Of a stretch of DNA of 64,000 nt, positions 44,737 to 55,442 are shown piece by piece. Below the pieces are notes generated by a model. That model did not search any database, was not told the origin of the DNA, and saw only the letters and a list, made by a program, of their open reading frames with translations. The stretch is from Sorghum bicolor. Its lineage: Eukaryota > Streptophyta > Magnoliopsida > Poales > Poaceae. Position 1 is the stretch's first letter. Each line of letters starts with the position of its first letter. Position numbers and translations under genes: made by a program. The DNA lies in the NCBI RefSeq assembly GCF_000003195.3, contig NC_012876.2, positions 41,598,882 to 41,662,881 of the forward strand, given 5' to 3'.

Positions 44737-46451
44737 GAAGACGCGCTCGTCAGGTTTCTAAGGGACAACGTAAGCGTTTTCGCATGGAAACCCGCAGACA
44801 TGCCCGGCGTCCCACGAAACCTGATCGAGCACTCCTTAAATGTCTCGAAGACTGCAAGACCCATCAAGCAAAAGCTGCGACGGTTCGCTCGTGACAAAAA
44901 GGAGGCTATTAGGACAGAAATAACACGGCTTCTAGCAGCCGGATTCATAAAAGAAGTGTATCATCCCGATTGGCTTGCCAATCCGGTTCTTGTACGGAAA
45001 AAGAATAATTAATGGAGAATGTGCGTTGATTACACTATCTCAATAAACACTATCCTAAAGATCCTTTTGGTCTACCTCGCATCGACGAGGTGGTCGACTC
45101 AACGGCCGGATGCGAACTCCTCTCTTTTCTAGACTGCTACTCTGGTTATCACCAGATCTCGCTAAAGGAAGACGATCAGATCAAAACGTCTTTCATTACT
45201 CCTTTCGGCGCATACTGCTACACGACTATGTCCTTCGGACTCAAAAACGCCGGAGCCACCTATCAAAGAGCCATCCAGCAATGCCTCCACGACGAGATTC
45301 GTGATGACCTCGTCGAGGCTTATGTAGACGACGTCGTCGTCAAAACAAGGGACGCAAGCACCCTAATCGACAACTTAGACCGAACCTTCAAGGCACTAAA
45401 CAAATATAAGTGGAAGTTCAATCCCAAAAAGTGCATCTTTAGGGTCCCCTCCGGTCTACTACTCGGCAACGTCGTCAGCCGCGACGGCATACGGCTGAAT
45501 CCCTCAAAAGTCAAAGCAGTGCTCGATATGCGACCACCCAAGAATGTCAAAGACATACAGAAGCTTACCGGATGTATGGCCGCCCTCAGCCGCTTTATCT
45601 CCAGACTAGGAGAAAAAGGCCTCCCCTTCTTCAAACTCTTGAAGGCGTCAGAAAAATTCTCCTGGATAGAGGAAGCTGACGCTGCGTTCACTCAGCTCAA
45701 GACTTTCCTCACCTCGCCTCCTGTTCTCACAGCGCCTCAGCCCAATGAAGACCTACTTCTTTACATCGCAGCAACCGACAGGGTCGTCTCCACGGCAATA
45801 GTGGTCGAACGAGACGAGCCATGCCACGTCTACAAGGTCCAGAGACCCGTTTATTTCATAAGCGAAGTCTTAAACGAGTCCAAGGCCAGATACTCGCAAA
45901 TACAGAAGCTCATATATTCAATTCTAATAACATCGAGAAAGCTAAAGCACTACTTTGACGGCCATCGGGTCTTGGTAACCACTAGTTTTCCCCTTGGGGA
46001 TATTCTGCGCAATAAAGACGCCAACGGCAGAATCATAAAATGGGCAATGGAATTATGCCCATTTTCCCTGGTTTTTCAGAGCCGTACCACAGTCAAGTCT
46101 CAGGCCCTCGTCGATTTCATCGCAGAGTGGACGGATCTCAACGAGCCTCCCGTTTCCGACGTCTCCGACCACTGGTCAATGTTCTTCGACGGGTCCTTGA
46201 ACATTAACAGCGCCAGCGCTGGGATACTTTTCGTATCGCCTAACAAGGACAAGCTGCATTACATCCTTATGATCCTGTTTCTGGCATCAAACAACGTCGC
46301 CGAGTACGAAGCATGCCTGCACGACATACGACTAGCCGTTGAGCTGGGAGTCAAACGCCTCTACATCTATGGCGACTCCGCTTTAGTCATCAACCAGCTC
46401 AATAAGGAATGGGACGCAACCCACGAGAAGATGGATCTCTACTGCAAATAA
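44737..46451 (+). pseudogene. pol: Element D reverse transcriptase and two RNase H domains
   Basis: The frame after TAG 44734-44736 starts RT (NVSVFAWKPADMPGVP). TAA at 45010-45012 and a frameshift before 45090 break it at WRMCVDYT. The second ORF (45090-46451) contains SFITPFGAYCYTTMSFGLKN, YVDD with the Asp pair at 45327-45332, a degenerate first RNase H (YIAATDRVVSTAIVV) and a second RNase H (MFFDGSLN at about 46181, EYEACLHDIRLAVELGV, YGDSALVINQ). The additional RNase H is characteristic of the Tat lineage and is of a different type from the RT-linked one. TAA at 46449-46451 ends the ORF inside it. Confidence 0.85.
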
Positions 46452-48069
46452 ATTCGCAAATGGGAAGCCAACTTCTACGGCATAGAATACATCCACGTGG
46501 TCCGGGATAAGAACCAAGCAGCGGATGCGTTGTCAAAGTTAGGGTCATCTCGGGCCCAGATCCCGCGAGGTGTTTTCGTCCAGGACATCCATGAGCCTAG
46601 CGTCGGCTCTGGCCTGGTCGAAAAGCAACCTACTGAGGCAATGCTCGTAGACGTCGCTACTCCGACAACCAGTAGCCGTGATTGACACACCCCCTTCATC
46701 AGATATATATCGGACGGGTCAGGATTTCAGGATAAAACAGAGAACGAGCGCCTCATTCGACGATCAAAGAATTACATACTGGTGGACGGTAAACTTATGC
46801 GAAAAAATGCAAGTTCTGAAGTGCTGCTCAAATGCATATCATAAGACGATGGCATCAAGCTCCTCGACGACATACATGCCGGATCTTGCAGCAACCACGC
46901 TGCCTCCAGAACGCTGGTCGGGAAGGCTTTCTGAGCAGGTTTTTACTGGCCAACCGCGGTCACCAACGCAGAAAAACTGGTCTGACATTGTGAGGGATGT
47001 CAGTTCTTCGCCAAAAGGACCCACGTACCTGCTCATGAGATTCAAACTATCCCGTCGTCCTGGCCTTTCGCCTGCTGGGGGCTCGACATGATCGGGCCAT
47101 TTAAACCGGCCCCCGGCAACTTCAAGTTCGTTTTTGTATTAATCGACAAGTTCTCAAAGTGGATTGAATACATGCCACTGGTCAAAGCAACCTCCGAGAA
47201 AGCTGTGGAGTTCCTCAATCAAATCATACACAGATTCGGGATCCCAAACAGTATATTCACCGACCTGGGTACTCAGTTCACTGGTACCATATTTTGGGAC
47301 TTCTGCGATGACAGAGGCATAGCCATAAAATACGTGTCAGTAGCTCACCCACGAGTAAATGGCCAAGTCGAGCGTGCGAACGGGATGATCATTAACGCCC
47401 TAAAGAATGTACACCGAGAATGACAGAGCACCTGGTCGATGGATGAAAGAGTTGCCGGCCGTGGTCTGGGGTCTCCGAACACAGTCTAGTCGGAACACCG
47501 GGGTGTCTCCCTACTTCATGGTTTATGGCACCGAGGCAGTGCTGCCGTCTGATATAACCTTCGGGTCTCCAAGAGTTGAAAACTTCAACTAGTCAATGGC
47601 CGACAACACCAGGGAGATCGAAATCAACTGCATGGAAGAAAAGCGTCTAAATTCATGCCTTCGAACAGCAAGGTATCTTGCAGCCATCAGACGGTACCAC
47701 AACAGGAACGTCAAGGACCGTTCTTTCGTGGTCGGCGATCTGGTAGTCAGGTGGAAAACAAACCAGGAGGGAATACACAAGCTGTCCACTCCCTGGGAAG
47801 GACCCTTTGTGGTCGCCGAAGTCACACGTCCCACATCCTACAGATTGGCGCATCTAGACGGGACACGCGTGCCTAACTCTTGGCACATAGACAAACTGTG
47901 CCGTTTTTATCCATACGTTCCAATAACTTTTGCTTGTAAGTTTCTTGTAATTGGCAATAATAAAAGTTTTCCTTTTTGGCTATACTTTGTTTACACGCAG
48001 AGCTTTCGACGTGAACAACAATGTCCTCTGCGACGGAGATCCTTAACGACTATCAATCAAATACAGTGA
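46452..48069 (+). pseudogene. pol: Element D end of RNase H and integrase, fragmented
   Basis: Bases 46452-46685 complete the second RNase H (VVRDKNQAADALSKLG). The integrase zinc domain is out of frame in 46690-47080. The catalytic core is open at 47085-47423, with Asp at 47085, Asp at 47262 (TDLGTQF, usually TDNGTQF) and Glu at 47370 in GQVERANG, a D-35-E triad. A frameshift near 47400-47423 and a TAG at 47590 follow. The C-terminal region (RSFVVGDLVVRW, STPWEGPFVVAEV) ends near KLCRFYP at about 47911, and the reading to 48069 is probably downstream of the true stop. No chromodomain is present, as expected of Tat elements. Confidence 0.82.
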
Positions 48070-48126
48070 TACATCACTCAGATAACTTTATAGCGCTCAA
48101 AAATAATGGTCATGACAAAGTCAAAC

Positions 48127-48132
48127 TTTATT
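48127..48132 (-). terminator. Poly(A) signal of the antisense gene
   Basis: AATAAA on the minus strand, about 80 nt after the exon 6 stop codon. A plus-strand AATAAA at 47959-47964 lies just before it, so the sense pol and the antisense gene appear to converge here. Bases 48070-48211 hold nothing else. Confidence 0.5.
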
Positions 48133-48211
48133 ACAAACTTTACATACAAAGTTTACAATAAACACCCTGATGGGCGGTCACTAGTCTACTCCTACAGACT
48201 ATCCTACTGGC

Positions 48212-48774
48212 CTACTGATCGGGCTGATCACCCGCCTGGCCTTGCTGCCCGGACGAAGGGGTCGGGGCCACCGGCGCCTGGCTGGTCGAGACCGCAGGCG
48301 TCGACCGCCCATCTCCGGCAATGGACGCCCCCAACTCCCTGTCCGACCTGTCTGAACCCGGCTGGTCGGGGGGAGTTGCCGTCCCGCATAGGTTGATGTC
48401 GCCGATCACCGTCGACGACAAGTCTAGCAGACCAGCCTGAAGGTCGTCCGCCTCCTGCGGGCCGACTTCCTTGGGGTACCCCCTTTCCAGCCTGGACAAG
48501 TCGACCAGGGGATAGTGGGCGTGCACCATGCTGAGGACATGCGTGCCGGCAAACTCCCCGACGTCCTTCACGAACTGCTGGAGCCAATCCCACGCCCGTT
48601 GCGCCTTCTCGACTGGCGTCAGCTTCGGCGCGCGGGGCTGGTCTTCTGGAAACTCGGGGCTGATCAAGTCCAGGACCGGGGCTACTCCTTTCCAAAGCCT
48701 AATACAATTGGTCTTCCTGGAGTCCCGATCCTTGATCAGCTCGTCTAAGTGCTTCTTGGTGTTCACCTTGAGCA
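48212..48774 (-). CDS. Antisense gene exon 6 (last)
   Basis: It begins after the acceptor TTTGTAG and completes a codon split by the previous intron (phase 1). It reads LKVNTKKHLDELIKDRDSRK, then a Ser/Pro/Gly-rich tail, and stops at TAG 48214-48212. The helical first half resembles the C-terminal part of PF04195-containing proteins as I remember them. Confidence 0.72.
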
Positions 48775-48857
48775 CTACAAATCAAGCAAAAGGTTAGTTT
48801 AAGCACAATGAAAGGAATGTTGAGCAACCAAATAAAGGGGGGTGGCACGGTTGTTAC

Positions 48858-48983
48858 CAGACAACTCCCGGTTCCTTTGGCCTAGCTCCTCCCCTGATCG
48901 GCGCCCGGCCTCCAGCGCCCCGGCAAGCTCTCGGCCAAGCTGCTCTTTCTCTTGTCGGAGGCGCGCAACCTCTTCCTCCAAGT
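48858..48983 (-). CDS. Antisense gene exon 5
   Basis: The 126-nt exon lies between acceptor CTTGTAG and donor TCTG|GTAACA. It encodes LEEEVARLRQEKEQLGRELA and more, a heptad-like coiled coil. Confidence 0.72.
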
Positions 48984-49056
48984 CTACAAGAACACCTTCC
49001 TGGTCAGCAGATCTAATCACACGGCTATATGCAGCTGCTCGGAGAGTGTAACTCAC

Positions 49057-49255
49057 CTGTCCTCTGCCGATATTGATCGGCTAAACGCCGAGTAAGCTCG
49101 AGACGGCGCTCTTCCTGAGCACTCATCTCGGCCACTTTCTCACCAACTTCTAATCGCAGCCGGTCCACCTCCGTGGACAAGGCCTTGTTCTCGGCTACAA
49201 TGCCCTCGATTTGATCGAAGCACCGTTTCCGGTACTTCGCCGTTTTCATCGCGCC
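49057..49255 (-). CDS. Antisense gene exon 4
   Basis: The 199-nt exon lies between acceptor CCTTGCAG and donor ACAG|GTGAGT. It encodes a charged helical stretch (KALSTEVDRLRLEVGEKVAE) that continues as coiled coil into exon 5. Confidence 0.75.
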
Positions 49256-49328
49256 CTGCAAGGAAGCACATATGTCGAACACAAGAGCACTGCACATAAT
49301 TGTCGAAGCAATACACAGGACCACCTAC

Positions 49329-49646
49329 CTTGACCTCATCCACGAGACGCTTGGCTGCGCGTTCCACCCTCGCAGCCTCTTCCGTCTCCGCGAGCTCCTC
49401 GTGTCCAATAAAGCGATCCCCGCGTTGGCGCCACACGTAGACGTGCTGGCGGCCGTCACGGGGATGACTCTGGACCTCCTCCACGTCGTCGTCAGAGGCC
49501 ACTTGGGGCTCCTCGTTTGCCGCACTACCTCCGGCCGCGGTCGTGGGCATCACTGGCCCCTGGTCCAGGCCAGGGGAGCCCACGGGCGAAGAGGCCCCTG
49601 CTCGAGGCGGTGTTGGGACCCCCTCTTCTCCGGCCGGAGGAGCCGG
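49329..49646 (-). CDS. Antisense gene exon 3, part after element E
   Basis: The frame runs from the E target site to donor GTCAAG|GTAGGT. It is acidic and Pro/Ala-rich, then shows VYVWRQRGDRFIGHEELAET and a helical charged end. It joins in frame with 55671-55443 once one GACTC copy is discounted. Confidence 0.7.
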
Positions 49647-49651
49647 GACTC

Positions 49652-50868
49652 TGATATGACCACGCTAGTAAGCAAGATGTCACAAGCTCCAAGTCAAACT
49701 ACAACCACTCAAGTTTTACCTACACCGACACCAGCCCAAGTCATCGATGGACCGGTTACACGTAGTCGTGCAAAGAAGCTACAACAAGAGATCCACGCGC
49801 TACTTTGTGAGATTCATTTTAACATTAATGAGAATTATATACTACCTAAGTGTTCTACCTTGATTGTACTCAGGTATATAGAAGAAGAGAAGGATGAATC
49901 GGACCCTGAAGTACGAACCAGTGCAAGTCCTAGAAGACACGTCAAAAACGGACCAGTGGAAGTCAAAAACGGACCAGTGGAAGTCAAAAACGGACCAGTG
50001 CAAAGAAGTCTTCATAACTTTTTAATCACAAAAGCTATGAAGGCCCATGAGGACTTGTTGGAAAGCTTGTTGAGTCTACTTTCCAATGAATCTAGTGGAG
50101 ACCAGTTTTGATACTCCATATTGCCTGCAGACCAGAATTAGTACAGACTGCTCAGAAGGTCAACAGTCTGCCACGACAGAATGTTGGTACAACTTGCCAT
50201 GCAAAACTGTACCAATCTACAACGTTTCGAGGTACATGGCATACATTGCTGGAAAGCTCTTCGAGTCTAGTTTCACACCCAAGAAACGGTTCGTCATTTG
50301 GACTTCCCAACAAAGAGTTATGGTCAGTTTATTGGAAACTGCTCTGGAGGCCAACAGTCACGCGAAGCCAGTTCGGGAATCCATTCCGAGGGGTCCTTTC
50401 ACATTGCCTTCACCCAGAAACTCTATTTCGTTTTCATACCTATCTAGGAGGGTTGTTCCTAGTATAAATATCCCCTACCTCTAAGCTATCAGGAACCTTT
50501 GATGATTTGATAAACTACATGATATTGCAGCCGTGCTGCTGAATGTCTTACTCAACCTTTGTTCTTCCTTGTTCTTCTTGGACTAGTGAAGTGAATCCTC
50601 TGGGTTCCCCTACTTCGTGCTCTACGGCTTCCGTTCGGCTGCGCCGTATTGTGTGGATTAGTTCCGGATTGTGGTTCTGCGGTCGTTCGGAGATCGAGTC
50701 GAAGTCTTCGTGGTTTCGGTGCCTCTCTCTCCGTCGCTTGGTCGCATCCAACCTTTGTCAGGTATAAAGCTAGTTATCCGCTGTTCGCAGCAAGTTATCC
50801 TTGTTCTTTTGATCTACTGTCGTGAAGATCGGGCCACCCTCGTACCGATTCATATCGGTAACCTATCA
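49652..50868 (+). repeat. Element E 5' LTR
   Basis: The 1,217-bp LTR starts TGATATGACCACGC and ends GTAACCTATCA. A TATA box TATAAATA is at 50463-50470. It carries three copies of a 21-bp unit (about 49940-50000) where the 3' LTR has two. Its 5' part encodes the same tail as the big ORF. Confidence 0.92.
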
Positions 50869-50870
50869 AC

Positions 50871-50882
50871 TGGTATCAGAGC
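50871..50882 (+). other. Element E primer-binding site
   Basis: TGGTATCAGAGC starts three bases after the LTR and is the exact complement of the plant initiator methionine tRNA 3' end used by many plant retroelements. Confidence 0.88.
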
Positions 50883-51515
50883 TTTCGTTGTCACGGTAGA
50901 TCTCACAATCATCCACATATCTACCTTTAGTTTATCTATCATTTGTTACTGTTTTGTTCATCACCTATAGTCCACTGAAAAAGCCACAAAAAAAAATCCT
51001 AGAGCCCTTTGACGGTACTGTTATCTTGTGTTTTGTGTTCATCAAGTTGCTAGTCACCCTCTTTACATATATTGTGTTGTGTTTCATTTGTTATCCCCAC
51101 ACCTGTTAGTAAAAAAAAAGTGTTAAAAAAAATCAGAGAAAAGACAAGAGAAAGAACAGAAAAAGTAGAAGAAGAGGAAAGGGGTTGTATTACGGTTTGT
51201 TCACTGAAAAATTCAGTTTACATATTCAGATTCTTGGTGATCTATATACCAGCAACGTTATATCTTTTGAGCACATCAATCCACTTGATTTTCAGTACCA
51301 TAGCCTCCCTTGTTTATCCACCTATAGCTCCACCAAAAACTGAAACCAGGACATTTGACTCGTAATCCTTGCGACCTCGGAATCACTTCTGTTGAGCTGC
51401 TACACTAGCACAATTCACTGTCCTTGAGAACAGGAAAGAGCATTGGTAAGTAAGAGGTGAGGTTGTGTGATTCTACAAATTTACCCATTCCACTATATCT
51501 TGCATAAGTGCTAAC
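50883..51515 (+). other. Element E untranslated leader
   Basis: About 630 bp hold only short frames, A-rich tracts near 51110-51180 and no supported gene. Confidence 0.55.
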
Positions 51516-54500
51516 ATGCCAGGATCCAATTCGAGCGTTCGTGGTGGTCAATATGGAGAAAAAGAAACATCAGTTTCGCGGGCTGAGTTACGCCAACTAC
51601 AAAACTCACTAGTGGAGGCCATGGAGAAGATGTTTGATGAACGTCTTCCTATGGTGCGCGGTCGGGCTAAACAACATAGCTCAGCCAACTCTCGCCGTGG
51701 TCTCTTTGGCCACAGTGGACAACATGGAGGAGGTGCTTATGGGCATAGAATTCGCCCCCGTGTGCTCATTGATGATGAAGATTACTGCGTGTCCCCCAAA
51801 AGAAAAATTCAGCAAGAGTGCCACCAACCAAAATTGAGTGAGAGAAATCAAAAGGAAAAGATGAGACATTCCACCATACGTGAGAAAGAGTGGCACCAAC
51901 CAAAATTCAGTGAGAGAGTTCAAAATAAGAAGATGACAGATTCCACAATATTTGAGGAGAGCCACAAAACTCTATGTGAGAGTGATCCACAAAAATTGAG
52001 AGAAAAAAGAGATGAATCATGTGAGGAATTATTTACTTCTAACATCATAATACCTTCTATTCTTGTTCCTTTTGCGATGCAGGTTCATGAAGAAAATGAT
52101 GTTGTGAATTATGATCAGCCCCCAATCTTTGATGAGGAAGAACAAGTGATTGTCAATGACAACGATACACATGCATATGTGGCTTCACAAAACGTTGAAG
52201 TCATTGTGCATCAAAACCTATGTGAGAATGAGAGCCACATTGCCAAAATGAGAGAGAGTGAAAACAAAGGAGAGTTGAGTGATTCCACCCACTATAAGGT
52301 TGAGAGTGTCAACAATGAGAGTGTGAGGGATACACCAGAGAAAAATAGATATTTAGAATGCAGGCCAAGTGAGGATATCTTTGAAACTAACACTCTCATC
52401 TCTACTTCTAGTTTTGTCTTTCCAAATGTGCAGGTTGGTGATGAGACTAGAGAAGAGATGGATGCTAAAGACAACACCATACTTGTTGAGAGAAATCAGA
52501 AGGTAGCCATTCAACTAAACCCATTGTGTGTTGCCCAAAACCTGAACCATGACATGGATAACGGTAAGATTTCAGAGGTGCAATCATTGGTACTTGCACC
52601 ACCAAAAAGTCTAAAAGTTATTGAAAATAAATCATATTTGAGTTTGCAAAATAAAATGGCATGTAATTATGATAATACACATGGTTTAAATGGGATTAAC
52701 CATACACGAAATATTTGCACTGATTTGATTATTTCACATGTTCACCCGTGTGCTAAAATTTTGCAAGTACATGATCTTTTCTATGGTTTGATATGGTTCA
52801 TATACATGATGATTTGCATTCATATGTGTGACACGATGCATTATGTTTCAATGCTCATACATCTTAGAGATGGCTGCACATTTCTCAACCCTTTAGTTAA
52901 TTCATCAAAACCATCTAAGATGAACAATGAAGGTAAAAATTCAGATATTCAAACCTTAGTACATGTAGAATCATTGGATTTAAAATACATGAAAAATAAA
53001 TCAAATCTGATTGTTCAACGCATACTGAGTACTTGTGATATCACTGTTTCAGTAATAAAACATAACCAAAACATTTGTGCTGATTTGACTGAAACTCATG
53101 TTGATACAAGTGCTGAATTTCTTTTTGATGAGAATATTTGTGCTTTGAATGATCCTTGCAACACTTCATATAACAACAAACAATACCTCATCCAGTCGAT
53201 TATTTGTGCTGATTTGTTTACAAGGATATCTCCTCTTGAATGTTTGTGTTATACTATGCTTAACATACCTATCAATATTGAACAAATGCTTGAGAAAATT
53301 TCTAACATAACATCTTTGAGTTCAATGAATACTACTCATAGCTTCCAGTTTACATTTGTCTTGATTGGAGAACATGTTGTAGATACCTTCCAGGTTCATG
53401 CAATTTGTGTAACATATAACAAGCTTGCTGATTTAGACTCAAAAATGTTGAGAGATAAACAAAGTGAGAAATCTTTTAAGATGCAACAAATGCTTGGTGC
53501 TTATGGTTTCGATCAATTCATGTTGTCAGCATGTTCGTACCATCCACTTAAAGATAGAAATTTTGTGCAAAGCAAAGCCTATACACCGAAAAGTTGTTCA
53601 TCCACACCTTGGAGAATTGAGTTTAAAAATTATACTTCTAAACCCTTGAATAAATTTTGCTGCCACAATAATTTTTGGAATAACATTAGTTCTCAACATC
53701 CATTTGATGAAAAGTTTGATCTTCTAAAGATAAAACATGATAACATGAATCAAATGATTGGATTGGAAGAAATTTTTGTGCTTCCATACTCTAAACTGTT
53801 TGCAGGTTCACCAAAGTTGAGAGAATGTTTTATACATGGAAAAGGAAATAATGCAAAAATAATTCAGAATGAAACAAATGAACAGAACAAAAGGAATGAT
53901 TATTGGAATTATCAAGTACGTCCACCCTCTATTTTGTCTAAGTTGTTTTCAGGTAAACAAAAGTCGTGGACGACTTTTCTTGAAGAGAGGGAGGATGATG
54001 AGACCATACCAGGGCAGTCAACATTCAAGCATCCACTTAAGGTGAAAGCTAAACATAATTCCAAATCATTTAGATTTCCACATTCAAGGCTACTACTTGG
54101 TTTATATGATTATAGATTCAAACATCTTGCTATCATGGAACAAGAAGATTGCGATGTTATCACAACATTACAAACCGATGTCCTAGCACAACTCTTTGGA
54201 TCAGAAGAGTTAGAGTCGAGGACGACTCCTTTTCAAGAAGGGGAGGATGATATGACCACGCTAGTAAGCAAGATGTCACAAGCTCCAAGTCAAACTACAA
54301 CCACTCAAGTCTTACCTACACCGACACCAGCCCAAGTCATCGATGGACCGGTTACACGTAGTCGTGCAAAGAAGCTACAACAAGAGGTCCACGCGCTACT
54401 ATGTGAGATTCATTTTAACATTAATGAGAATTATATACTACCTAAGTGTTCTACCTTGATTGTACTCAGGTATATAGAAGAAGAGAAGGATGAATCGGAC

Positions 54501-54599
54501 CCTGAAGTACGAACCAGTGCAAGTCCTAGAAGACACGTCAAAAACGGACCAGTGGAAGTCAAAAACGGACCAGTGCAAAGAAGTCTTCATAACATTTAA
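51516..54599 (+). CDS. Element E 1,027-residue ORF of unknown function
   Basis: Residues 1-50 look like a retrotransposon Gag N-terminus (RAELRQLQNSLVEAMEKMFD). Next come repeated charged modules (KLSERNQKEKM, KFSERVQNKKM; about 110-160), an acidic region, a hydrophobic stretch (FYGLIWFIYMMICIHMCDTM, about 420-440) that could be a membrane helix, and three loosely repeated modules around NICTDL, NICADL and IICADL. The last 130 residues are the integrase-end-like tail, of which about 117 codons lie in the 3' LTR. No catalytic motif is visible. The length of the uninterrupted frame in AT-rich DNA argues for recent selection. It may be a captured gene or a diverged Gag; I do not recognise the middle. 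Confidence 0.75.
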   Translation: MPGSNSSVRGGQYGEKETSVSRAELRQLQNSLVEAMEKMFDERLPMVRGRAKQHSSANSRRGLFGHSGQHGGGAYGHRIRPRVLIDDEDYCVSPKRKIQQECHQPKLSERNQKEKMRHSTIREKEWHQPKFSERVQNKKMTDSTIFEESHKTLCESDPQKLREKRDESCEELFTSNIIIPSILVPFAMQVHEENDVVNYDQPPIFDEEEQVIVNDNDTHAYVASQNVEVIVHQNLCENESHIAKMRESENKGELSDSTHYKVESVNNESVRDTPEKNRYLECRPSEDIFETNTLISTSSFVFPNVQVGDETREEMDAKDNTILVERNQKVAIQLNPLCVAQNLNHDMDNGKISEVQSLVLAPPKSLKVIENKSYLSLQNKMACNYDNTHGLNGINHTRNICTDLIISHVHPCAKILQVHDLFYGLIWFIYMMICIHMCDTMHYVSMLIHLRDGCTFLNPLVNSSKPSKMNNEGKNSDIQTLVHVESLDLKYMKNKSNLIVQRILSTCDITVSVIKHNQNICADLTETHVDTSAEFLFDENICALNDPCNTSYNNKQYLIQSIICADLFTRISPLECLCYTMLNIPINIEQMLEKISNITSLSSMNTTHSFQFTFVLIGEHVVDTFQVHAICVTYNKLADLDSKMLRDKQSEKSFKMQQMLGAYGFDQFMLSACSYHPLKDRNFVQSKAYTPKSCSSTPWRIEFKNYTSKPLNKFCCHNNFWNNISSQHPFDEKFDLLKIKHDNMNQMIGLEEIFVLPYSKLFAGSPKLRECFIHGKGNNAKIIQNETNEQNKRNDYWNYQVRPPSILSKLFSGKQKSWTTFLEEREDDETIPGQSTFKHPLKVKAKHNSKSFRFPHSRLLLGLYDYRFKHLAIMEQEDCDVITTLQTDVLAQLFGSEELESRTTPFQEGEDDMTTLVSKMSQAPSQTTTTQVLPTPTPAQVIDGPVTRSRAKKLQQEVHALLCEIHFNINENYILPKCSTLIVLRYIEEEKDESDPEVRTSASPRRHVKNGPVEVKNGPVQRSLHNI
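54238..54247 (+). other. Element E polypurine tract
   Basis: AAGGGGAGGA directly precedes the 3' LTR and lies within the big ORF. Confidence 0.8.
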
Positions 54600-55442
54600 T
54601 CACAAAAGCTATGAAGGCCCATGAGGACTTGTTGGAAAGCTTGTTGAGTCTACTTTCCAATGAATCTAGTGGAGACCAGTTTTGATACTCCATATTGCCT
54701 GCAGACCAGAATTAGTACAGACTGCTCAGAAGGTCAACAGTCTACCACGACAGAATGTTGGTTCAACTTGCCATGCAAAAATGTACCAATCTACAACGTT
54801 TCGAGGTACATGGCATACATTGCTGGAAAGCTCTTTGAGTCTAGTTTCACACCCAAGAAACGGTTCGTCATTTGGACTTCGCAATAAAGAGTTATGGTCA
54901 GTTTATTGGAAACTGCTCTGGAGGCCAACAGTCACGTGAAGCCAGTTCGGGAATCCATTCCGAGGGGTCCTTTCACATTGCCTTCACCCAGAAACTCTAT
55001 TTCGTTTTCATACCTATCTAGGAGGGTTGTTCCTAGTATAAATATCCCCTACCTCTAAGCTATCAGGAACCTTTGATGATTTGATAAACTACATGATATT
55101 GTAGCCGTGCTGCTGAGTGCCTTACTCAACCTTTGTTCTTCCTTGTTCTTCTTGGACTTGTGAAGTGAATCCTCTGGGTTCCCCTACTTCGTGCTCTACG
55201 GCTTCCGTTCGGCTGCACCGTATTGTGTGGATTAGTTTCGGATTGTGGTTCTGTGGTCGTTCGGAGATCGAGTCGAAGTCTTCGTGGTTTCGGTGCCTCT
55301 CTCCCCGTCGCTTGGTCGCATCCAACCTTTGTCAGGTATAAAGCTAGTTATCCGCTGTTCGCAGCAAGTTATCCTTGTTCTTTTGATCTACTGTCGTGAA
55401 GATCGGGCCACCCTCGTACCGATTCATATCGGTAACCTATCA
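54248..55442 (+). repeat. Element E 3' LTR
   Basis: The 1,195-bp copy is 22 bp shorter than the 5' copy: one 21-bp unit and one T are missing. The TATA box is at 55038-55045. It encodes the end of the big ORF. Confidence 0.92.

Larger units (their letters stand above)
49652..55442 (+). mobile_element. Element E: non-autonomous LTR retrotransposon with a giant unknown ORF
   Basis: The LTRs (49652-50868 and 54248-55442) are flanked by GACTC (49647-49651 and 55443-55447). A Met-tRNA-type primer site and a polypurine tract are present. The 3.4-kb interior has a single ORF that runs into the 3' LTR and has no protease, RT, RNase H or integrase core. The tail of the ORF (ELESRTTPFQEGEDD, then GPVTRSRAKKLQQEV) resembles the end of the F integrase (LRTTPIQEREDDED, GPITRACARQLNLQV), so E probably derives from an F-related parent, perhaps of the CRM clade where the integrase end overlaps the LTR. 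It is inserted in exon 3 of D's antisense gene. LTRs differ at about 20 sites by eye. Confidence 0.9.

Noticed and set aside
49272..50111. 279-codon plus ORF from 49272
   Set aside because: It fuses the reverse strand of the antisense gene with element E's LTR. Only the part after 49652 is meaningful, as the LTR-encoded integrase tail.
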